Positions 17,627-27,311 of a DNA stretch of 64,000 nucleotides are shown here, piece by piece (position 1 is the stretch's first letter; every line of letters starts with the position of its first letter). The notes under the pieces were generated by a model that was given only the letters and a program-made list of their open reading frames with translations, did no database searches and was not told the origin of the DNA. This DNA is from Bacillus sp. DTU_2020_1000418_1_SI_GHA_SEK_038 (GTDB lineage: Bacteria > Bacillota > Bacilli > Bacillales > Cytobacillaceae), in the NCBI RefSeq assembly GCF_032341175.1, contig NZ_CP135435.1:3472001-3536000 (forward strand), read 5' to 3'. Both the position numbers and the translations under genes were made by a program.

Positions 17627-19441
17627 TTATATACCCATCGGCAGGAGCGTATTCATTGAACTTAGTTCATTTTCATACTTTTTTTCAATAAATACGGCAT
17701 ACCATAACATAAACATTAATACCGTCCAAAGCTTTCTGCTGTTATCGTATTGATCCTTATAATGGCCATCAAGAAGCCTATAAAAATAATCTTTGTGAAA
17801 TAAATGATCTGTATCGCTTTCACGAATTATTGTTCTCGTCCAATCATACATTTCACTCTTTAACCAAAATCTGATCGGAACAGGAAAGCCCAATTTTTTT
17901 CGGTCTAAGACATGAGCTGGTACAATTCCTTCCACTGCTTTTCGCAAAATATACTTAGTTGTTCCATTGGCGATATTTAAACTGCTCGGTATTTGAGAGG
18001 CAATCTCAAATACCTCTTTATCTAGAAACGGGGCCCGCAAATCTAATAAATGGGCCTCAGTCATTTTATGTGCTTTTAATAAAATATCTCCCCTTAGCCA
18101 AGTATGGATATCGATGTACTGCATCTTGTTAATCGCATCATATAAAGCACTCTCTTTGTATAGGGGAGCTGTAATATTCGTATAACTTAGGACATCTCTA
18201 TATTCTCGGAAAAACATACGTTTCTCTGCTTCGGAAAAAATCTTAGCATTCCCAATATATCTTTCTTCCAAGGGGGTAACCCCACGCTCAATAAAGCTTT
18301 TTCCCCTAATCCCTTCTGGCAGAAAAAAAGCCAGCGTCCTCAAAACTCTCTTAATAAAATTAGGTATATATTGAAAAAGCCTTAAGGAGTGTGGTTCACG
18401 ATAAATATTATAGCCGCCGAATAATTCATCAGCTCCCTCTCCTGATAGAACAATCTTTACATGCTTACTTGCCTCCTTAGAAGCAAAGTAAAGCGGAATA
18501 CAGGCTGGATCTGCAAGCGGATCTTCTAAAGAATAAACAATATTCGGCAACTCCCTAATGAATTCTTCAGGATTAATGATCCTGCTAATATTTTCGATCC
18601 CAAGCCTTTCAGCTGTTTTCTCCGCAATGTCAATCTCACTAAATCCTGCTTGCTCAAATCCAACAGAAAATGTTTTTAAGTCTGGATGATATTCCTTTGC
18701 GATCGCAGCAATAATAGAGGAATCAATGCCCCCAGAGAGGAAGGACCCAATCGGCGCATCGCTTTGCGTATGCGATTGAATAGACTGATAAAGGGCTCCT
18801 TTTATCTCTCGAATAAATTCAGCTTCTTGTTTCAATACTGGATGAAAGGAAGCTTTCCAATAGCAAATAATCTCCATCGGGGTATCGATTTTCTTTATAA
18901 AATAATGCCCAGGCTCAAGCTTTCGGATCTCATCTGTCATCGTATCTGGCTCCGGGACAAACTGATAGGTTAAATATTGCTGTAAAGCATCTTTATTCAA
19001 TACTTCAATTTGAATAATTTCTAAAATGCTTTTCTTTTCAGTGGAAAAGTATATCCCTTCAACTCCTTCATAATAGTAAAAAGGTTTAATCCCAAAAGGA
19101 TCTCTGGCACCAAACAGAACCTTATCCTGATCATCCCAAATAACAAGAGCATACAATCCACGGAGCTTTTCCACTATTTTTGCTTTTAATTGTCTGTATA
19201 AGATTAATAATATCTCCTGAACAGAATTTGCACATTCAGAAAGTTCACCTTTAAGCTCATTTATATTAGTAATTTCTCCAGTAAATACAATCCAATATCG
19301 GTCATGTTGATAGGGACAAGGTTTCTCATCACACCTTAAATAATGGAAAATAACATGCTCACCGTCATAAAAACTTGATTCACTTTTCAAGGTATCTACA
19401 TTGTCATTTTTTCGTTTTACAAATCCACTAAAGCCGCTCAT
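17627..19441 (-). CDS. asnB: AsnB-like asparagine synthetase with degenerate glutaminase domain
   Basis: 604 residues; the B. subtilis enzyme has about 632. The C-terminal synthetase half is intact: ATP pyrophosphatase loop SFLSGGIDSS (about 233-242), SGEGADELFGGY, and LDKEVFEIAS. The N-terminal class II glutaminase half is damaged. The nucleophile Cys2 (MCGF) is Ser (MSGFSG). The HRGPD region is missing, with about 28 residues lost around residues 27-36. NGEI is TGEI (54-57). The family makes asparagine from aspartate, ATP and glutamine; this copy could use only free ammonia or have another job. It sits between ytoA and metK, exactly where asnB lies in B. subtilis. No alternative start restoring a Cys2 is visible. 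Confidence 0.88.
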   Translation of the reverse strand: MSGFSGFVKRKNDNVDTLKSESSFYDGEHVIFHYLRCDEKPCPYQHDRYWIVFTGEITNINELKGELSECANSVQEILLILYRQLKAKIVEKLRGLYALVIWDDQDKVLFGARDPFGIKPFYYYEGVEGIYFSTEKKSILEIIQIEVLNKDALQQYLTYQFVPEPDTMTDEIRKLEPGHYFIKKIDTPMEIICYWKASFHPVLKQEAEFIREIKGALYQSIQSHTQSDAPIGSFLSGGIDSSIIAAIAKEYHPDLKTFSVGFEQAGFSEIDIAEKTAERLGIENISRIINPEEFIRELPNIVYSLEDPLADPACIPLYFASKEASKHVKIVLSGEGADELFGGYNIYREPHSLRLFQYIPNFIKRVLRTLAFFLPEGIRGKSFIERGVTPLEERYIGNAKIFSEAEKRMFFREYRDVLSYTNITAPLYKESALYDAINKMQYIDIHTWLRGDILLKAHKMTEAHLLDLRAPFLDKEVFEIASQIPSSLNIANGTTKYILRKAVEGIVPAHVLDRKKLGFPVPIRFWLKSEMYDWTRTIIRESDTDHLFHKDYFYRLLDGHYKDQYDNSRKLWTVLMFMLWYAVFIEKKYENELSSMNTLLPMGI

Positions 19442-19575
19442 TCATTTATCACCCATTTACACTTTTTTAGATGATGAGTGCTAATTTATTAGTTTATTGA
19501 TTAGAGAAATAGAGGAAGGTGTTTGTAAGGAATGGGGAAGAATAGAAATTTAAAATCATCTTTAACATAAGACGA

Positions 19576-19619
19576 ATAAAAAAAGCGGAAGTTACATCAA
19601 AAATGTAGCTTCCGCTCTA
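19576..19619 (-). terminator. metK terminator
   Basis: Long stem GAGCGGAAGCTACAT / ATGTAACTTCCGCTTT with T-run on the minus strand, immediately after metK. Confidence 0.85.
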
Positions 19620-19625
19620 TTAATA

Positions 19626-20825
19626 TTATTTTAAAGCCTCTGCACGTAATGCATCTGCTTTATCTGTACGCTCCCAAGGAAGATCGATATCGGTGCGTCC
19701 GAAATGACCGTAAGCAGCAGTTTGCTTATAAATAGGACGGCGCAGGTTTAGCATATTAATAATGCCAGCTGGACGAAGATCAAAGTTTTTGCGAACTAAG
19801 TCAACTAACACGTCTTCTTCTACTTTACCTGTTCCGAAAGTATCAATTGAAATAGATACCGGCTGTGCTACTCCGATTGCATAAGCAAGCTGAACTTCAA
19901 CTTTATCAGCTAGACCCGCAGCAACGATGTTTTTTGCCACATAACGAGCGGCATAAGCAGCGGAACGGTCAACCTTTGTAGGATCCTTTCCAGAGAATGC
20001 TCCACCGCCGTGACGAGCGTATCCACCGTAAGTATCAACAATAATTTTGCGGCCAGTTAAGCCAGCATCCCCTTGTGGTCCGCCAATTACGAAACGGCCT
20101 GTAGGGTTGATAAAGTATTTTGTATTCTCATCAATTAGTTCTTTAGGAACAACTGGATTGATGACATGCTCTTTAATATTACGCTGAATTTGCTCTAAGC
20201 TAATTTCAGGATGATGTTGAGTAGAAATAACAATGGTGTCAATGCGTACAGGCTTGTTATTTTCATCATATTCTACAGTTACTTGTGTTTTTCCGTCTGG
20301 ACGAAGGTAAGGAAGGATTTCTTCTTTACGAACTTCAGTTAAACGGCGAGCTAATTTATGAGATAAGGAAATCGGAAGCGGCATAAGCTCTTTTGTTTCG
20401 TTACATGCAAACCCGAACATTAAACCTTGGTCACCTGCACCAATTGCTTCAATTTCTTCATCAGTCATTTGGCCTTCACGAGCTTCTAAAGCTTGGTCAA
20501 CCCCCATCGCAATATCTGGTGATTGCTCATCAATAGAAGTTAATACCGCACAAGTTTCTGAGTCAAAACCGTATTTGGCACGAGTGTAGCCAATCTCTTT
20601 GACAGTTTCACGAACGATTTTTGGAATATCTACATAAGAAGATGTAGTGATTTCTCCTGCAATTAGAACTAAACCTGTTGTAACTGACGTTTCTGCAGCT
20701 ACACGTGCATTTGCATCCTGTGCTAAAATGGCATCTAAAATGGCATCAGAGATTTGGTCACAAATTTTATCCGGATGACCTTCAGTAACTGATTCAGATG
20801 TAAACAAACGACGTTTTGTTGACAT
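19626..20825 (-). CDS. metK: S-adenosylmethionine synthetase
   Basis: 399 residues, normal length. The N-terminal ATP-binding motif is [16 protein letters not shown] (about 16-31), then [10 protein letters not shown], and the P-loop-like [16 protein letters not shown]. It makes SAM from methionine and ATP in the cytoplasm. It is a single gene with a SAM riboswitch in its leader and a strong terminator. AGGAGGAACATCAGC precedes the ATG. Confidence 0.97.
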   Translation of the reverse strand: MSTKRRLFTSESVTEGHPDKICDQISDAILDAILAQDANARVAAETSVTTGLVLIAGEITTSSYVDIPKIVRETVKEIGYTRAKYGFDSETCAVLTSIDEQSPDIAMGVDQALEAREGQMTDEEIEAIGAGDQGLMFGFACNETKELMPLPISLSHKLARRLTEVRKEEILPYLRPDGKTQVTVEYDENNKPVRIDTIVISTQHHPEISLEQIQRNIKEHVINPVVPKELIDENTKYFINPTGRFVIGGPQGDAGLTGRKIIVDTYGGYARHGGGAFSGKDPTKVDRSAAYAARYVAKNIVAAGLADKVEVQLAYAIGVAQPVSISIDTFGTGKVEEDVLVDLVRKNFDLRPAGIINMLNLRRPIYKQTAAYGHFGRTDIDLPWERTDKADALRAEALK

Positions 20826-20952
20826 GCTGATGTTCCTCCTTTATATAAAAACATTTGATACGGAACTCATTCCCTAAGTAGTATGAAATAAATTTGGAGT
20901 TTTTATTATAAAGCGTGCTGGCTTTTCGAAAGCCATTCATCAAATTGCAAAA

Positions 20953-21204
20953 TAAAAAACCTTTTCATCCATGTGAAAAGGTTGAAGCAAATCGATTCGC
21001 GCCTTTCACTCTTATCGTTCAAGGAATAAATCCTTGCGTCAGGTTAGCACCTTTGCTAATCAAATTTGCCTTGGCATATTTACGCCAAAAAATCTAAGGC
21101 ATCCGCCGGAGGCTTAACTTTAATCAACTAAAATAAAGTTAATTCTAATAGCAGGTTGCTGGGCTTCATCGGGCCTGTCCCTCCGCCAGCTCGGGATAAG
21201 AGAG
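20953..21204 (-). promoter_or_regulatory. SAM (S-box) riboswitch of metK with terminator
   Basis: The transcript contains CTCTTATCCCGAG, GCGGAGGGACAGGCCC, GATGAAGCCCAGCAACC, then AAGGTGCTAACCTGACG and closing GATAAGAG (aptamer about 21008-21204). A terminator hairpin follows (20953-20982, AACCTTTTCA / TGAAAAGGTTTTTT). High SAM should stabilise the terminator and shut metK off. The P3 region is unusually long, with about 100 nt between CAGCAACC and AAGGTGC. Confidence 0.93.
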
Positions 21205-21221
21205 TATCCGTTCAAGGATAA

Positions 21222-21251
21222 ATCATAACTTAATATATAAAAAGAAGTCAA
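21222..21251 (-). promoter_or_regulatory. Sigma-A promoter of the metK leader
   Basis: TTGACT (21251-21246), 18-nt spacer, TATGAT (21227-21222) on the minus strand, shortly before the S-box. Confidence 0.6.
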
Positions 21252-21296
21252 TAAAATTCTTAATTAATTTTGGTGTTTTTTTTGTGTCCATGTACA

Positions 21297-21671
21297 TCAT
21301 AAGGAACAACTGCCATTGTCGCATTTTTTCCTTAAAAACTTATGTCTATTCTTAGCTATCCATTTATATATAGGATTACCTGCAAACGACATCCCAGGAA
21401 GAAATAAACATAATCCTAATAGGTTTAATGGAGGAGAAAGCAAGAGTATATATCTCACTGCATCAAAGCCTTTACGGACTTTTCCACTGGAAGAAATAAT
21501 ATGAAGCTCTCTTCGTAAGCTGATTTTATCGAACAGTAATGGATGGCCGTTTCTTTCATATTCCTGTAATGAAACCCAGCTAATTTTTTGAAAAAAATCA
21601 ATTTTTTCAAAAAATCGTTTAGATTCCTTGCATAAACTGCATGTTTCATCGTATAATGCAATCGTTTTCAC
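21297..21671 (-). CDS. DCC-family thiol-disulfide oxidoreductase-like protein (DUF393)
   Basis: 124 residues. It begins KTIALYDETCSLCKESKRF, the DxxCxxC motif of the DCC1/YuxK family, and has a hydrophobic segment near 75-95 (ILLLSPPLNLLGLCLFLPG). The C-terminus carries further cysteines (KKCDNGSCSL). The redox partner is unknown. It is a single gene, divergent from pckA. Confidence 0.75.
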   Translation of the reverse strand: MKTIALYDETCSLCKESKRFFEKIDFFQKISWVSLQEYERNGHPLLFDKISLRRELHIISSSGKVRKGFDAVRYILLLSPPLNLLGLCLFLPGMSFAGNPIYKWIAKNRHKFLRKKCDNGSCSL

Positions 21672-21838
21672 CTAACACCACCCCCATCATATAATTATAT
21701 GTTAGTTTAACATATTTTATCTCTATAAAATTGGTGTGGTACATAACGAGCTTCTGCATTAATCGAAGTTATTATTGTTCAAACAGAGAAAAATATTTAA
21801 TGAAAAAAACCACAATTAGTATAGATTAATCATCCAAA

Positions 21839-21850
21839 TGTGTTATACTA
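21839..21850 (+). promoter_or_regulatory. CcpN-like operator overlapping the pckA -10 box
   Basis: TGTGTTATACT fits the CcpN consensus TRTGHYATAYW at every position and contains the -10 hexamer TATACT. In B. subtilis CcpN represses the gluconeogenic genes pckA and gapB on glycolytic carbon sources. Seen: the match. Inferred: control here. Confidence 0.6.
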
Positions 21851-21905
21851 TTCGTAAATTGAAATGTCTTTCATAAATTTAATGTAAAAGGAAGGTATTC
21901 TTCAG

Positions 21906-23492
21906 ATGAACTCTGTTAGCATTCCGAATAAATTAACTGAATTATTAAAGGGAAATAATATTCAAGTACAATTATCTGTTCCGCAGCTTGTGGAAAAGGT
22001 ATTAAATCGTAAAGAAGGTTCACTCACTTCGACTGGTGCAGTTTGTGCAACTACCGGAAAATATACAGGACGTTCCCCTAAAGATAAATATATTGTTGAA
22101 GAAGCTTCTTCGAAAGATAAAGTGGATTGGGGAAATGTCAATCAGCCAATTTCAGAAGAGGCATTTTCTAGCCTATATGATAAGGTAATAACCTATTTAA
22201 AAGAGAAAGATGAAGTTTTTGTATTTAAAGGATTCGCCGGTGCTGACAAAAAACATCGCCTTCCCATTCAAGTTATTAATGAATATGCTTGGCATAATTT
22301 ATTTGCTCATCAGCTTTTCATTCGCCCAACAGATGAGGATTTATTAGATCATCAGGCAGAATTCACAGTTATTTCCGCTCCAAATTTTAAGGCGGACCCA
22401 GCTGTAGATGGCACAAATTCTGAAACATTCATTATTGTTTCCTTCGAACGCCGTACCGTATTAATTGGCGGAACAGAATATGCTGGCGAAATTAAAAAGT
22501 CTATATTCTCTGTTATGAACTATTTATTGCCAGAAAACGGAATATTACCAATGCACTGCTCTGCAAACGTTGGTCTAGAAGGAGATGTAGCACTATTCTT
22601 CGGACTTTCAGGAACTGGTAAAACAACATTATCTGCTGACCCTAATCGCCGTCTTATCGGTGATGACGAGCACGGGTGGTCTCCTAATGGCGTATTCAAT
22701 ATTGAAGGTGGATGCTATGCAAAAACCATTGGGTTAACTCGCGAGAAAGAACCGCAAATTTTTGATGCAATCCGTTTCGGTTCTGTGCTTGAAAATGTTG
22801 TAATTAACAGCGAATCTCGTGTTGCTGATTATGATGACAACACCCTAACTGAAAATACTCGTGCTGCATACCCGCTGCAAGCAATCGATAATATCGTTGA
22901 CCCGAGCATTGCTGGTCATCCGAATACAATTGTATTTTTAACAGCTGATGCATTTGGCGTATTGCCTCCAATCGCTAAATTATCAAAAGAGCAAGCGATG
23001 TACCACTTCCTAAGCGGATATACGTCAAAGCTTGCTGGTACAGAGCGCGGAATTACTTCACCACAAGCAACATTCTCAACATGCTTTGGTTCACCATTCC
23101 TTCCGCTTCCTGCAACAGAGTATGCTGAAATGCTTGGCAAGAAAATTGATGAGCATAATGCAAAAGTATTCCTTGTAAATACCGGCTGGACTGGCGGCGA
23201 ATATGGCGTTGGTAACCGTATGAAGCTTGCTTACACTCGTGCTATGGTACAATCCGCTCTAGAAGGCGAATTAAATAATGTAGAGACGATTAAAGACGAA
23301 ATCTTCGGTCTTGAAATTCCTTTACATGTTCCAGGTGTTCCTGATGAAGTTCTTCAGCCAAGCAAAACATGGGCTGACCAAGCAGCTTACGATGAAAAAG
23401 CAAAGGAATTAGCTTCTAAATTCCGTGAAAACTTCAAAAAATTCTCAAACGTTTCTGCTGAAATCGAAGAACAGGGCGGACCAATTGCTTAA
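21906..23492 (+). CDS. pckA: Phosphoenolpyruvate carboxykinase (ATP)
   Basis: 528 residues. The ATP-type PEPCK motifs are present: P-loop [11 protein letters not shown] (about 236-246), metal-binding GDDEHGW, and [12 protein letters not shown]. It converts oxaloacetate and ATP to phosphoenolpyruvate, the entry to gluconeogenesis. It is a single gene followed by a strong terminator; its promoter overlaps a CcpN-like site. AAGGAAGGTATTC is the ribosome binding site. Confidence 0.97.
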   Translation: MNSVSIPNKLTELLKGNNIQVQLSVPQLVEKVLNRKEGSLTSTGAVCATTGKYTGRSPKDKYIVEEASSKDKVDWGNVNQPISEEAFSSLYDKVITYLKEKDEVFVFKGFAGADKKHRLPIQVINEYAWHNLFAHQLFIRPTDEDLLDHQAEFTVISAPNFKADPAVDGTNSETFIIVSFERRTVLIGGTEYAGEIKKSIFSVMNYLLPENGILPMHCSANVGLEGDVALFFGLSGTGKTTLSADPNRRLIGDDEHGWSPNGVFNIEGGCYAKTIGLTREKEPQIFDAIRFGSVLENVVINSESRVADYDDNTLTENTRAAYPLQAIDNIVDPSIAGHPNTIVFLTADAFGVLPPIAKLSKEQAMYHFLSGYTSKLAGTERGITSPQATFSTCFGSPFLPLPATEYAEMLGKKIDEHNAKVFLVNTGWTGGEYGVGNRMKLAYTRAMVQSALEGELNNVETIKDEIFGLEIPLHVPGVPDEVLQPSKTWADQAAYDEKAKELASKFRENFKKFSNVSAEIEEQGGPIA

Positions 23493-23505
23493 TATAGTAT
23501 AAAAA

Positions 23506-23537
23506 TTAGGGTGTCCCGAGTGGACACCCTTTTTATC
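23506..23537 (+). terminator. pckA terminator
   Basis: Stem AGGGTGTCC / GGACACCCT followed by TTTTTAT. Confidence 0.85.
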
Positions 23538-23585
23538 GCAAATTAACGGGCGGTAAGACCCCCACTTTTTGAAGTTTCACTTATA

Positions 23586-24359
23586 TTAAGACCTTTCTTG
23601 CTGGCTTTTCATCCAATTTGTTAAATCCCTTACAACTCTCCGATTTACAGCTGGTGGAAAAAAATGTGTAAACTCTCGAAAATACCAGCTTTCTACTTCC
23701 TTTCCTAATGATCTTAATCTTTTCTCAAGCCTGTAAGCATGTTCAACGGAGACATTATGATCCTGTTCACCGTGAATGATTAATGTCGGGGTCTCAAGCT
23801 TTTCCAATTGAAAAAGCGGTGTCCGGGATTCATATCTTTCCGGAAATTTCGTTGGGGTTCCACCAATAACCCTTTTCATCATTCTCCGCAAGTCCTCTCT
23901 CTCCACATAGGTTAGGAACATATCACTAACTCCACCCCAGGTAACAAGCGATTTTGTCTCTGGAAATTGAATGGCCGTTAATAAAGCCATAACGCCTCCT
24001 CTTGAAAAGCCAAAAATATGTATGTCCTTAATACGCGGATGGGATTGCAATAGTTTGAAAGCTGAAAAGGCGTCCTCTCGATCTTCACCAGCAAAATCTT
24101 CATTACCCTCCCCTCCATGGTTCCCTCGATAAAATGGAGCAAAGACAATAAACCCTTCCGAGGCAAACTGAACAATTCGACCAGGACGTACCTGTCCAAC
24201 ACTTTTTATGCCCCCACGCAAATATAGAAACCCATCATAAATACCTTCATCCTTCGGTTCTGCAAGCAGGCCTTTAACTTTCAGTTTTCCTGATAAATAA
24301 GTGATAATGGATAATTCAATTTTCGGATGTGGGGAAGGAAATTTCTGTTTACTTATCAT
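23586..24359 (-). CDS. ytmA: S9-type alpha/beta hydrolase (YtmA)
   Basis: 257 residues. A prolyl-oligopeptidase-like hydrolase domain with nucleophile elbow GFSRGG, acidic residue in IIHGEQDHNVSV and histidine in FTHFFPP. There is no N-terminal propeller and no signal peptide, so it is a stand-alone cytoplasmic hydrolase of unknown substrate. The frame begins with a TTG at 24368; the ATG at 24359 is better spaced from AAAGGAG. It is convergent with pckA, as in B. subtilis. Confidence 0.82.
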   Translation of the reverse strand: MISKQKFPSPHPKIELSIITYLSGKLKVKGLLAEPKDEGIYDGFLYLRGGIKSVGQVRPGRIVQFASEGFIVFAPFYRGNHGGEGNEDFAGEDREDAFSAFKLLQSHPRIKDIHIFGFSRGGVMALLTAIQFPETKSLVTWGGVSDMFLTYVEREDLRRMMKRVIGGTPTKFPERYESRTPLFQLEKLETPTLIIHGEQDHNVSVEHAYRLEKRLRSLGKEVESWYFREFTHFFPPAVNRRVVRDLTNWMKSQQERS

Positions 24360-24418
24360 GTGGCTCAACTCCTTTAATTATAAGATTTCTATGCTATTCT
24401 ACCTCGGAAATTTTGAAA

Positions 24419-24513
24419 TGACCGATATATTCAAAATCTGACCGATATTTGGACATAAGTGGCCGATATATTTGAAATCTGACCGATATCTAGTCAAAAG
24501 TGACCGATAAACG
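24419..24513. repeat. Five tandem GACCGATA repeats, two alternating unit types
   Basis: (A/G)CCGATA starts at 24421, 24441, 24462, 24482 and 24503, a period of 20-21 bp. Units 1 and 3 carry TTCAAAATCTG / TTTGAAATCTG and units 2 and 4 carry GACATAAGTG / GTCAAAAGTG. It is therefore a 41-bp repeat present twice plus a partial unit. It lies between ytmA and ytlA and is noncoding. Confidence 0.75.
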
Positions 24514-24659
24514 AAAAGGGCAAATCGAAACAACCAACTAATTTTTCGCAGCTTTCACCCAATAAATTTTTCATATAGGCATTCACACATTTTTTGCACA
24601 CTCATACGATAATGTAGGCTTAAAAGCTTATAATTTTCCTATTTCGGGAGGTCCTATCT

Positions 24660-25658
24660 ATGAAAAAGTGGCTAAAAATTAGTTTTTCACTTCTGATCAT
24701 TTCCATTCTAATTATACCATTGGCAGCATGCGGAAAGGATGAAGTTCAAAATGTTCGGATCGGTGAAGTAACTCGTTCCATTTTCTATGCACCACAATAT
24801 GTAGCAATTGAAAAAGGTTTTTTTGAGGAAGAAGGGCTAAATGTTACGCTTACAACGACAGCTGGCGGGGATAAAACGATGACCGCTCTTCTATCAGACA
24901 GCATTGATGTGGCTCTTGTCGGATCAGAGACATCGATTTACGTTTCTGCTCAAGGCTCCAATGATCCAGTCATAAACTTCGCACAGCTCACGCAGACAGA
25001 TGGAACATTTCTAGTATCGCGAAACAAGATTGAGAACTTTTCATGGGATATGTTAAAGGGAACGACCTTCCTAGGTCAGCGTAAAGGCGGTATGCCGCAA
25101 ATGGCTGGGGAATTTGTTTTGAAAAAGCATGGTATTGATCCTCATCAAGATTTAGATTTGATTCAAAATGTGGATTTCGCTAATATTGCTCCTACTTTTG
25201 CTTCCGGTACAGGTGAATTTGTCCAGCTTTTCGAACCAACAGCAAGCGTGTTTGAAAAAGAAGGAAAAGGTTATATTGTCGCCTCTTTCGGAACAGAGTC
25301 TGGGCACATTCCATATACTACTTTCATGACAAAACAGAGCTACATTAACGATAATAAAGAAACTGTTGAGAAATTTACTAGAGCGGTTTATAAGGCCCAG
25401 CAATGGGTGGATACGCACAGCGCCAAGGAAACGGCTGAGGTTATTAAAGGCTTCTTCGATAACACAGAGATCGATATTATTGAAATGGTTGTCGAGCGCT
25501 ATAAGAGCCAGGGCTCCTATGCAACCGACCCAATCTTAGATAATAAAGAATGGGATAACTTGCAAAACATTATGGAAGAGGCTGGCGAGCTGCCTAAACG
25601 AGTAGATTACAATAATCTTGTAAACACGGAAATTGCAGAAGGTGTCATGAAAAAATAG
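24660..25658 (+). CDS. ytlA: ABC transporter substrate-binding lipoprotein (YtlA)
   Basis: 332 residues. Lipoprotein signal with lipobox PLAAC (lipidated Cys24), then a periplasmic-type NMT1/THI5-like domain: APQYVAIEKGFFEEEGL and TTAGGDKTMTALLSDSIDVALVG are typical. It should capture the ligand outside the membrane for YtlCD. The family includes thiamine-precursor, sulfonate and nitrate binders; the ligand is not known. There is no TPP riboswitch upstream, which argues mildly against thiamine control. GGGAGG precedes the ATG. Confidence 0.85.
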   Translation: MKKWLKISFSLLIISILIIPLAACGKDEVQNVRIGEVTRSIFYAPQYVAIEKGFFEEEGLNVTLTTTAGGDKTMTALLSDSIDVALVGSETSIYVSAQGSNDPVINFAQLTQTDGTFLVSRNKIENFSWDMLKGTTFLGQRKGGMPQMAGEFVLKKHGIDPHQDLDLIQNVDFANIAPTFASGTGEFVQLFEPTASVFEKEGKGYIVASFGTESGHIPYTTFMTKQSYINDNKETVEKFTRAVYKAQQWVDTHSAKETAEVIKGFFDNTEIDIIEMVVERYKSQGSYATDPILDNKEWDNLQNIMEEAGELPKRVDYNNLVNTEIAEGVMKK

Positions 25659-25681
25659 GTAAAAATAAATGGAGGGCTTGT

Positions 25682-26461
25682 ATGGATTTCTTAAACGTTC
25701 ATGGTATACAACATACGTATTTCACGAAAAACTCCGCCACAACAGCCCTCTCCGATGTTTCGCTTACTGTCGGGGAGGGAGAATTTGTTTCCTTTCTAGG
25801 TCCAAGCGGATGCGGAAAAACAACCTTGCTTTCGATTATTGCAGGCCTGCTAAAGCCAACAGAAGGTTCTGTCATTCTTGAAGGCAAAAAGGTTGAAACG
25901 ACAGGCCAGAGCATTGGCTATATGCTTCAACAGGATTATCTTTTTCCATGGAAGTCGATTGAAGAAAATATTTTGCTTGGTTTAAAGATCAGTAATCAGC
26001 TTGATGCCACCAAAAAAGCGTATGCTTTATCCTTACTTGAACAGATGGGGCTTAGAGGTGTAGAAAATCAATATCCAAAGCAGCTGTCAGGAGGAATGAG
26101 ACAAAGGGTTGCACTTGTCAGAACTTTAGCAACTGAACCTAAGCTTCTCATGCTTGACGAACCCTTTTCCGCTTTAGATTATCAAACAAAATTAAAGCTT
26201 GAGGACCTTGTCTCGAATACGCTTAAATTTTTCGGAAAAACAGCCATTCTGGTCACACATGACATAGGGGAAGCCATCTCTATGAGTGATCGAATTTTCC
26301 TTTTTTCCTCAAGACCGGGAAAGCTTCACAAAGTCTTTACAATGCCTAAAGGACTTCGAGATGAGACCCCATTCAACGCACGCAACCATGAAACTTATTC
26401 AAGTATTTTTCAAACTGTTTGGAAGGAGCTGGAGTCCCTTGAGCCTGCAGACAAACGTTGA
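25682..26461 (+). CDS. ytlC: ABC transporter ATP-binding protein (YtlC)
   Basis: 259 residues. Walker [10 protein letters not shown] (about 40-48), signature [13 protein letters not shown], Walker [13 protein letters not shown], and H-loop [15 protein letters not shown] ([11 protein letters not shown]). It belongs to the SsuB/TauB/ThiZ group of importers. It starts 23 nt after ytlA with GGAGGGC as ribosome binding site and overlaps the ytlD start. Confidence 0.92.
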   Translation: MDFLNVHGIQHTYFTKNSATTALSDVSLTVGEGEFVSFLGPSGCGKTTLLSIIAGLLKPTEGSVILEGKKVETTGQSIGYMLQQDYLFPWKSIEENILLGLKISNQLDATKKAYALSLLEQMGLRGVENQYPKQLSGGMRQRVALVRTLATEPKLLMLDEPFSALDYQTKLKLEDLVSNTLKFFGKTAILVTHDIGEAISMSDRIFLFSSRPGKLHKVFTMPKGLRDETPFNARNHETYSSIFQTVWKELESLEPADKR

Positions 26462-27248
26462 TCTCCTTCACGAAAAGTATCTGAAATCATTGAAACGCGA
26501 AAAGAAATGGGTCCGTTTTTACCAGCTCATTATTTTTATTGTCTTTTTCTCTGGATGGGAGCTTGCCAGTCAAAAACAGTGGGTGGACCCATTAATATTT
26601 AGTTCCCCCTCAAAAGTATGGGGCTTGCTCCTGGCCAAAATTCAGGACGGAACATTATTCATCGATTTAAGCTATACATTATCCGAAACAATATTTGGTT
26701 TCATCCTTGGTACCTTAATTGGAACACTTCTTGCTGCTTTGCTGTGGTGGTCTCCTATGCTTTCCAAAATACTTGACCCGTATTTAGTCATTCTCAATTC
26801 CATGCCAAAAGTGGCCCTTGGTCCAATACTAATCGTTGCTTTGGGTCCTGGCTTCACGTCAATTGTCGCTATGGGTGCGATCATTTCCATCATCATCACA
26901 ACCATTGTTGTATATACTGCGTTTAAAGAAGTAGACCCTAACTATATAAAGGTTTTGCAAACGTTTGGTGCCACAAGGCTCCAGGTTTTTAAAGAATCGA
27001 TTTTGCCCGCATCCTTCCCTGTCATTATTTCAACCTTGAAAGTCAACGTTGGCTTATCCTGGGTTGGTGTCATTGTCGGAGAATTCCTCGTCTCCTCTAA
27101 AGGTCTTGGCTATATGATTATCTATGGATTCCAAGTATTCAACTTCACTCTTGTAATGCTTTCTCTCCTTGTCATCGCTATCTTTGCAACCGTCATGTAC
27201 CAGCTCGTTGAACTGCTGGAGAGAAAGTTAATAAAAAATGGCTCATAA
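26439..27248 (+). CDS. ytlD: ABC transporter permease (YtlD)
   Basis: 269 residues, six hydrophobic segments. The inner-membrane permease EAA-like loop is ...[33 protein letters not shown] in content (A-T-R-L-Q at its core), typical of SsuC/TauC/ThiX permeases. The frame is open upstream inside ytlC, but a TTG at 26439 with AAGGAG ten nt upstream gives the family length and a 23-nt overlap with ytlC. A terminator hairpin surrounds the stop codon. Confidence 0.88.
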   Translation: MSLQTNVDLLHEKYLKSLKREKKWVRFYQLIIFIVFFSGWELASQKQWVDPLIFSSPSKVWGLLLAKIQDGTLFIDLSYTLSETIFGFILGTLIGTLLAALLWWSPMLSKILDPYLVILNSMPKVALGPILIVALGPGFTSIVAMGAIISIIITTIVVYTAFKEVDPNYIKVLQTFGATRLQVFKESILPASFPVIISTLKVNVGLSWVGVIVGEFLVSSKGLGYMIIYGFQVFNFTLVMLSLLVIAIFATVMYQLVELLERKLIKNGS

Positions 27249-27277
27249 GAAAAGCATATAAACGCTTCTCTTATGAG
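27239..27277 (+). terminator. ytlACD terminator
   Basis: Stem GCTCATAAGAAAAGC / GCTTCTCTTATGAGC followed by TTTTCTTTC; the ytlD stop lies in its 5' arm. Confidence 0.75.
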
Positions 27278-27311
27278 CTTTTCTTTCTTTTTATCAAATG
27301 ACGTGTTTAAA

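Noticed and set aside
24419..24513. CRISPR array
   Set aside because: The repeated core is only 8-10 nt, spacers are not unique, and no cas genes are present.
24520..24660. TPP riboswitch upstream of the THI5-like transporter
   Set aside because: No CTGAGA / ACCTGA thi-box motifs can be found in the leader.
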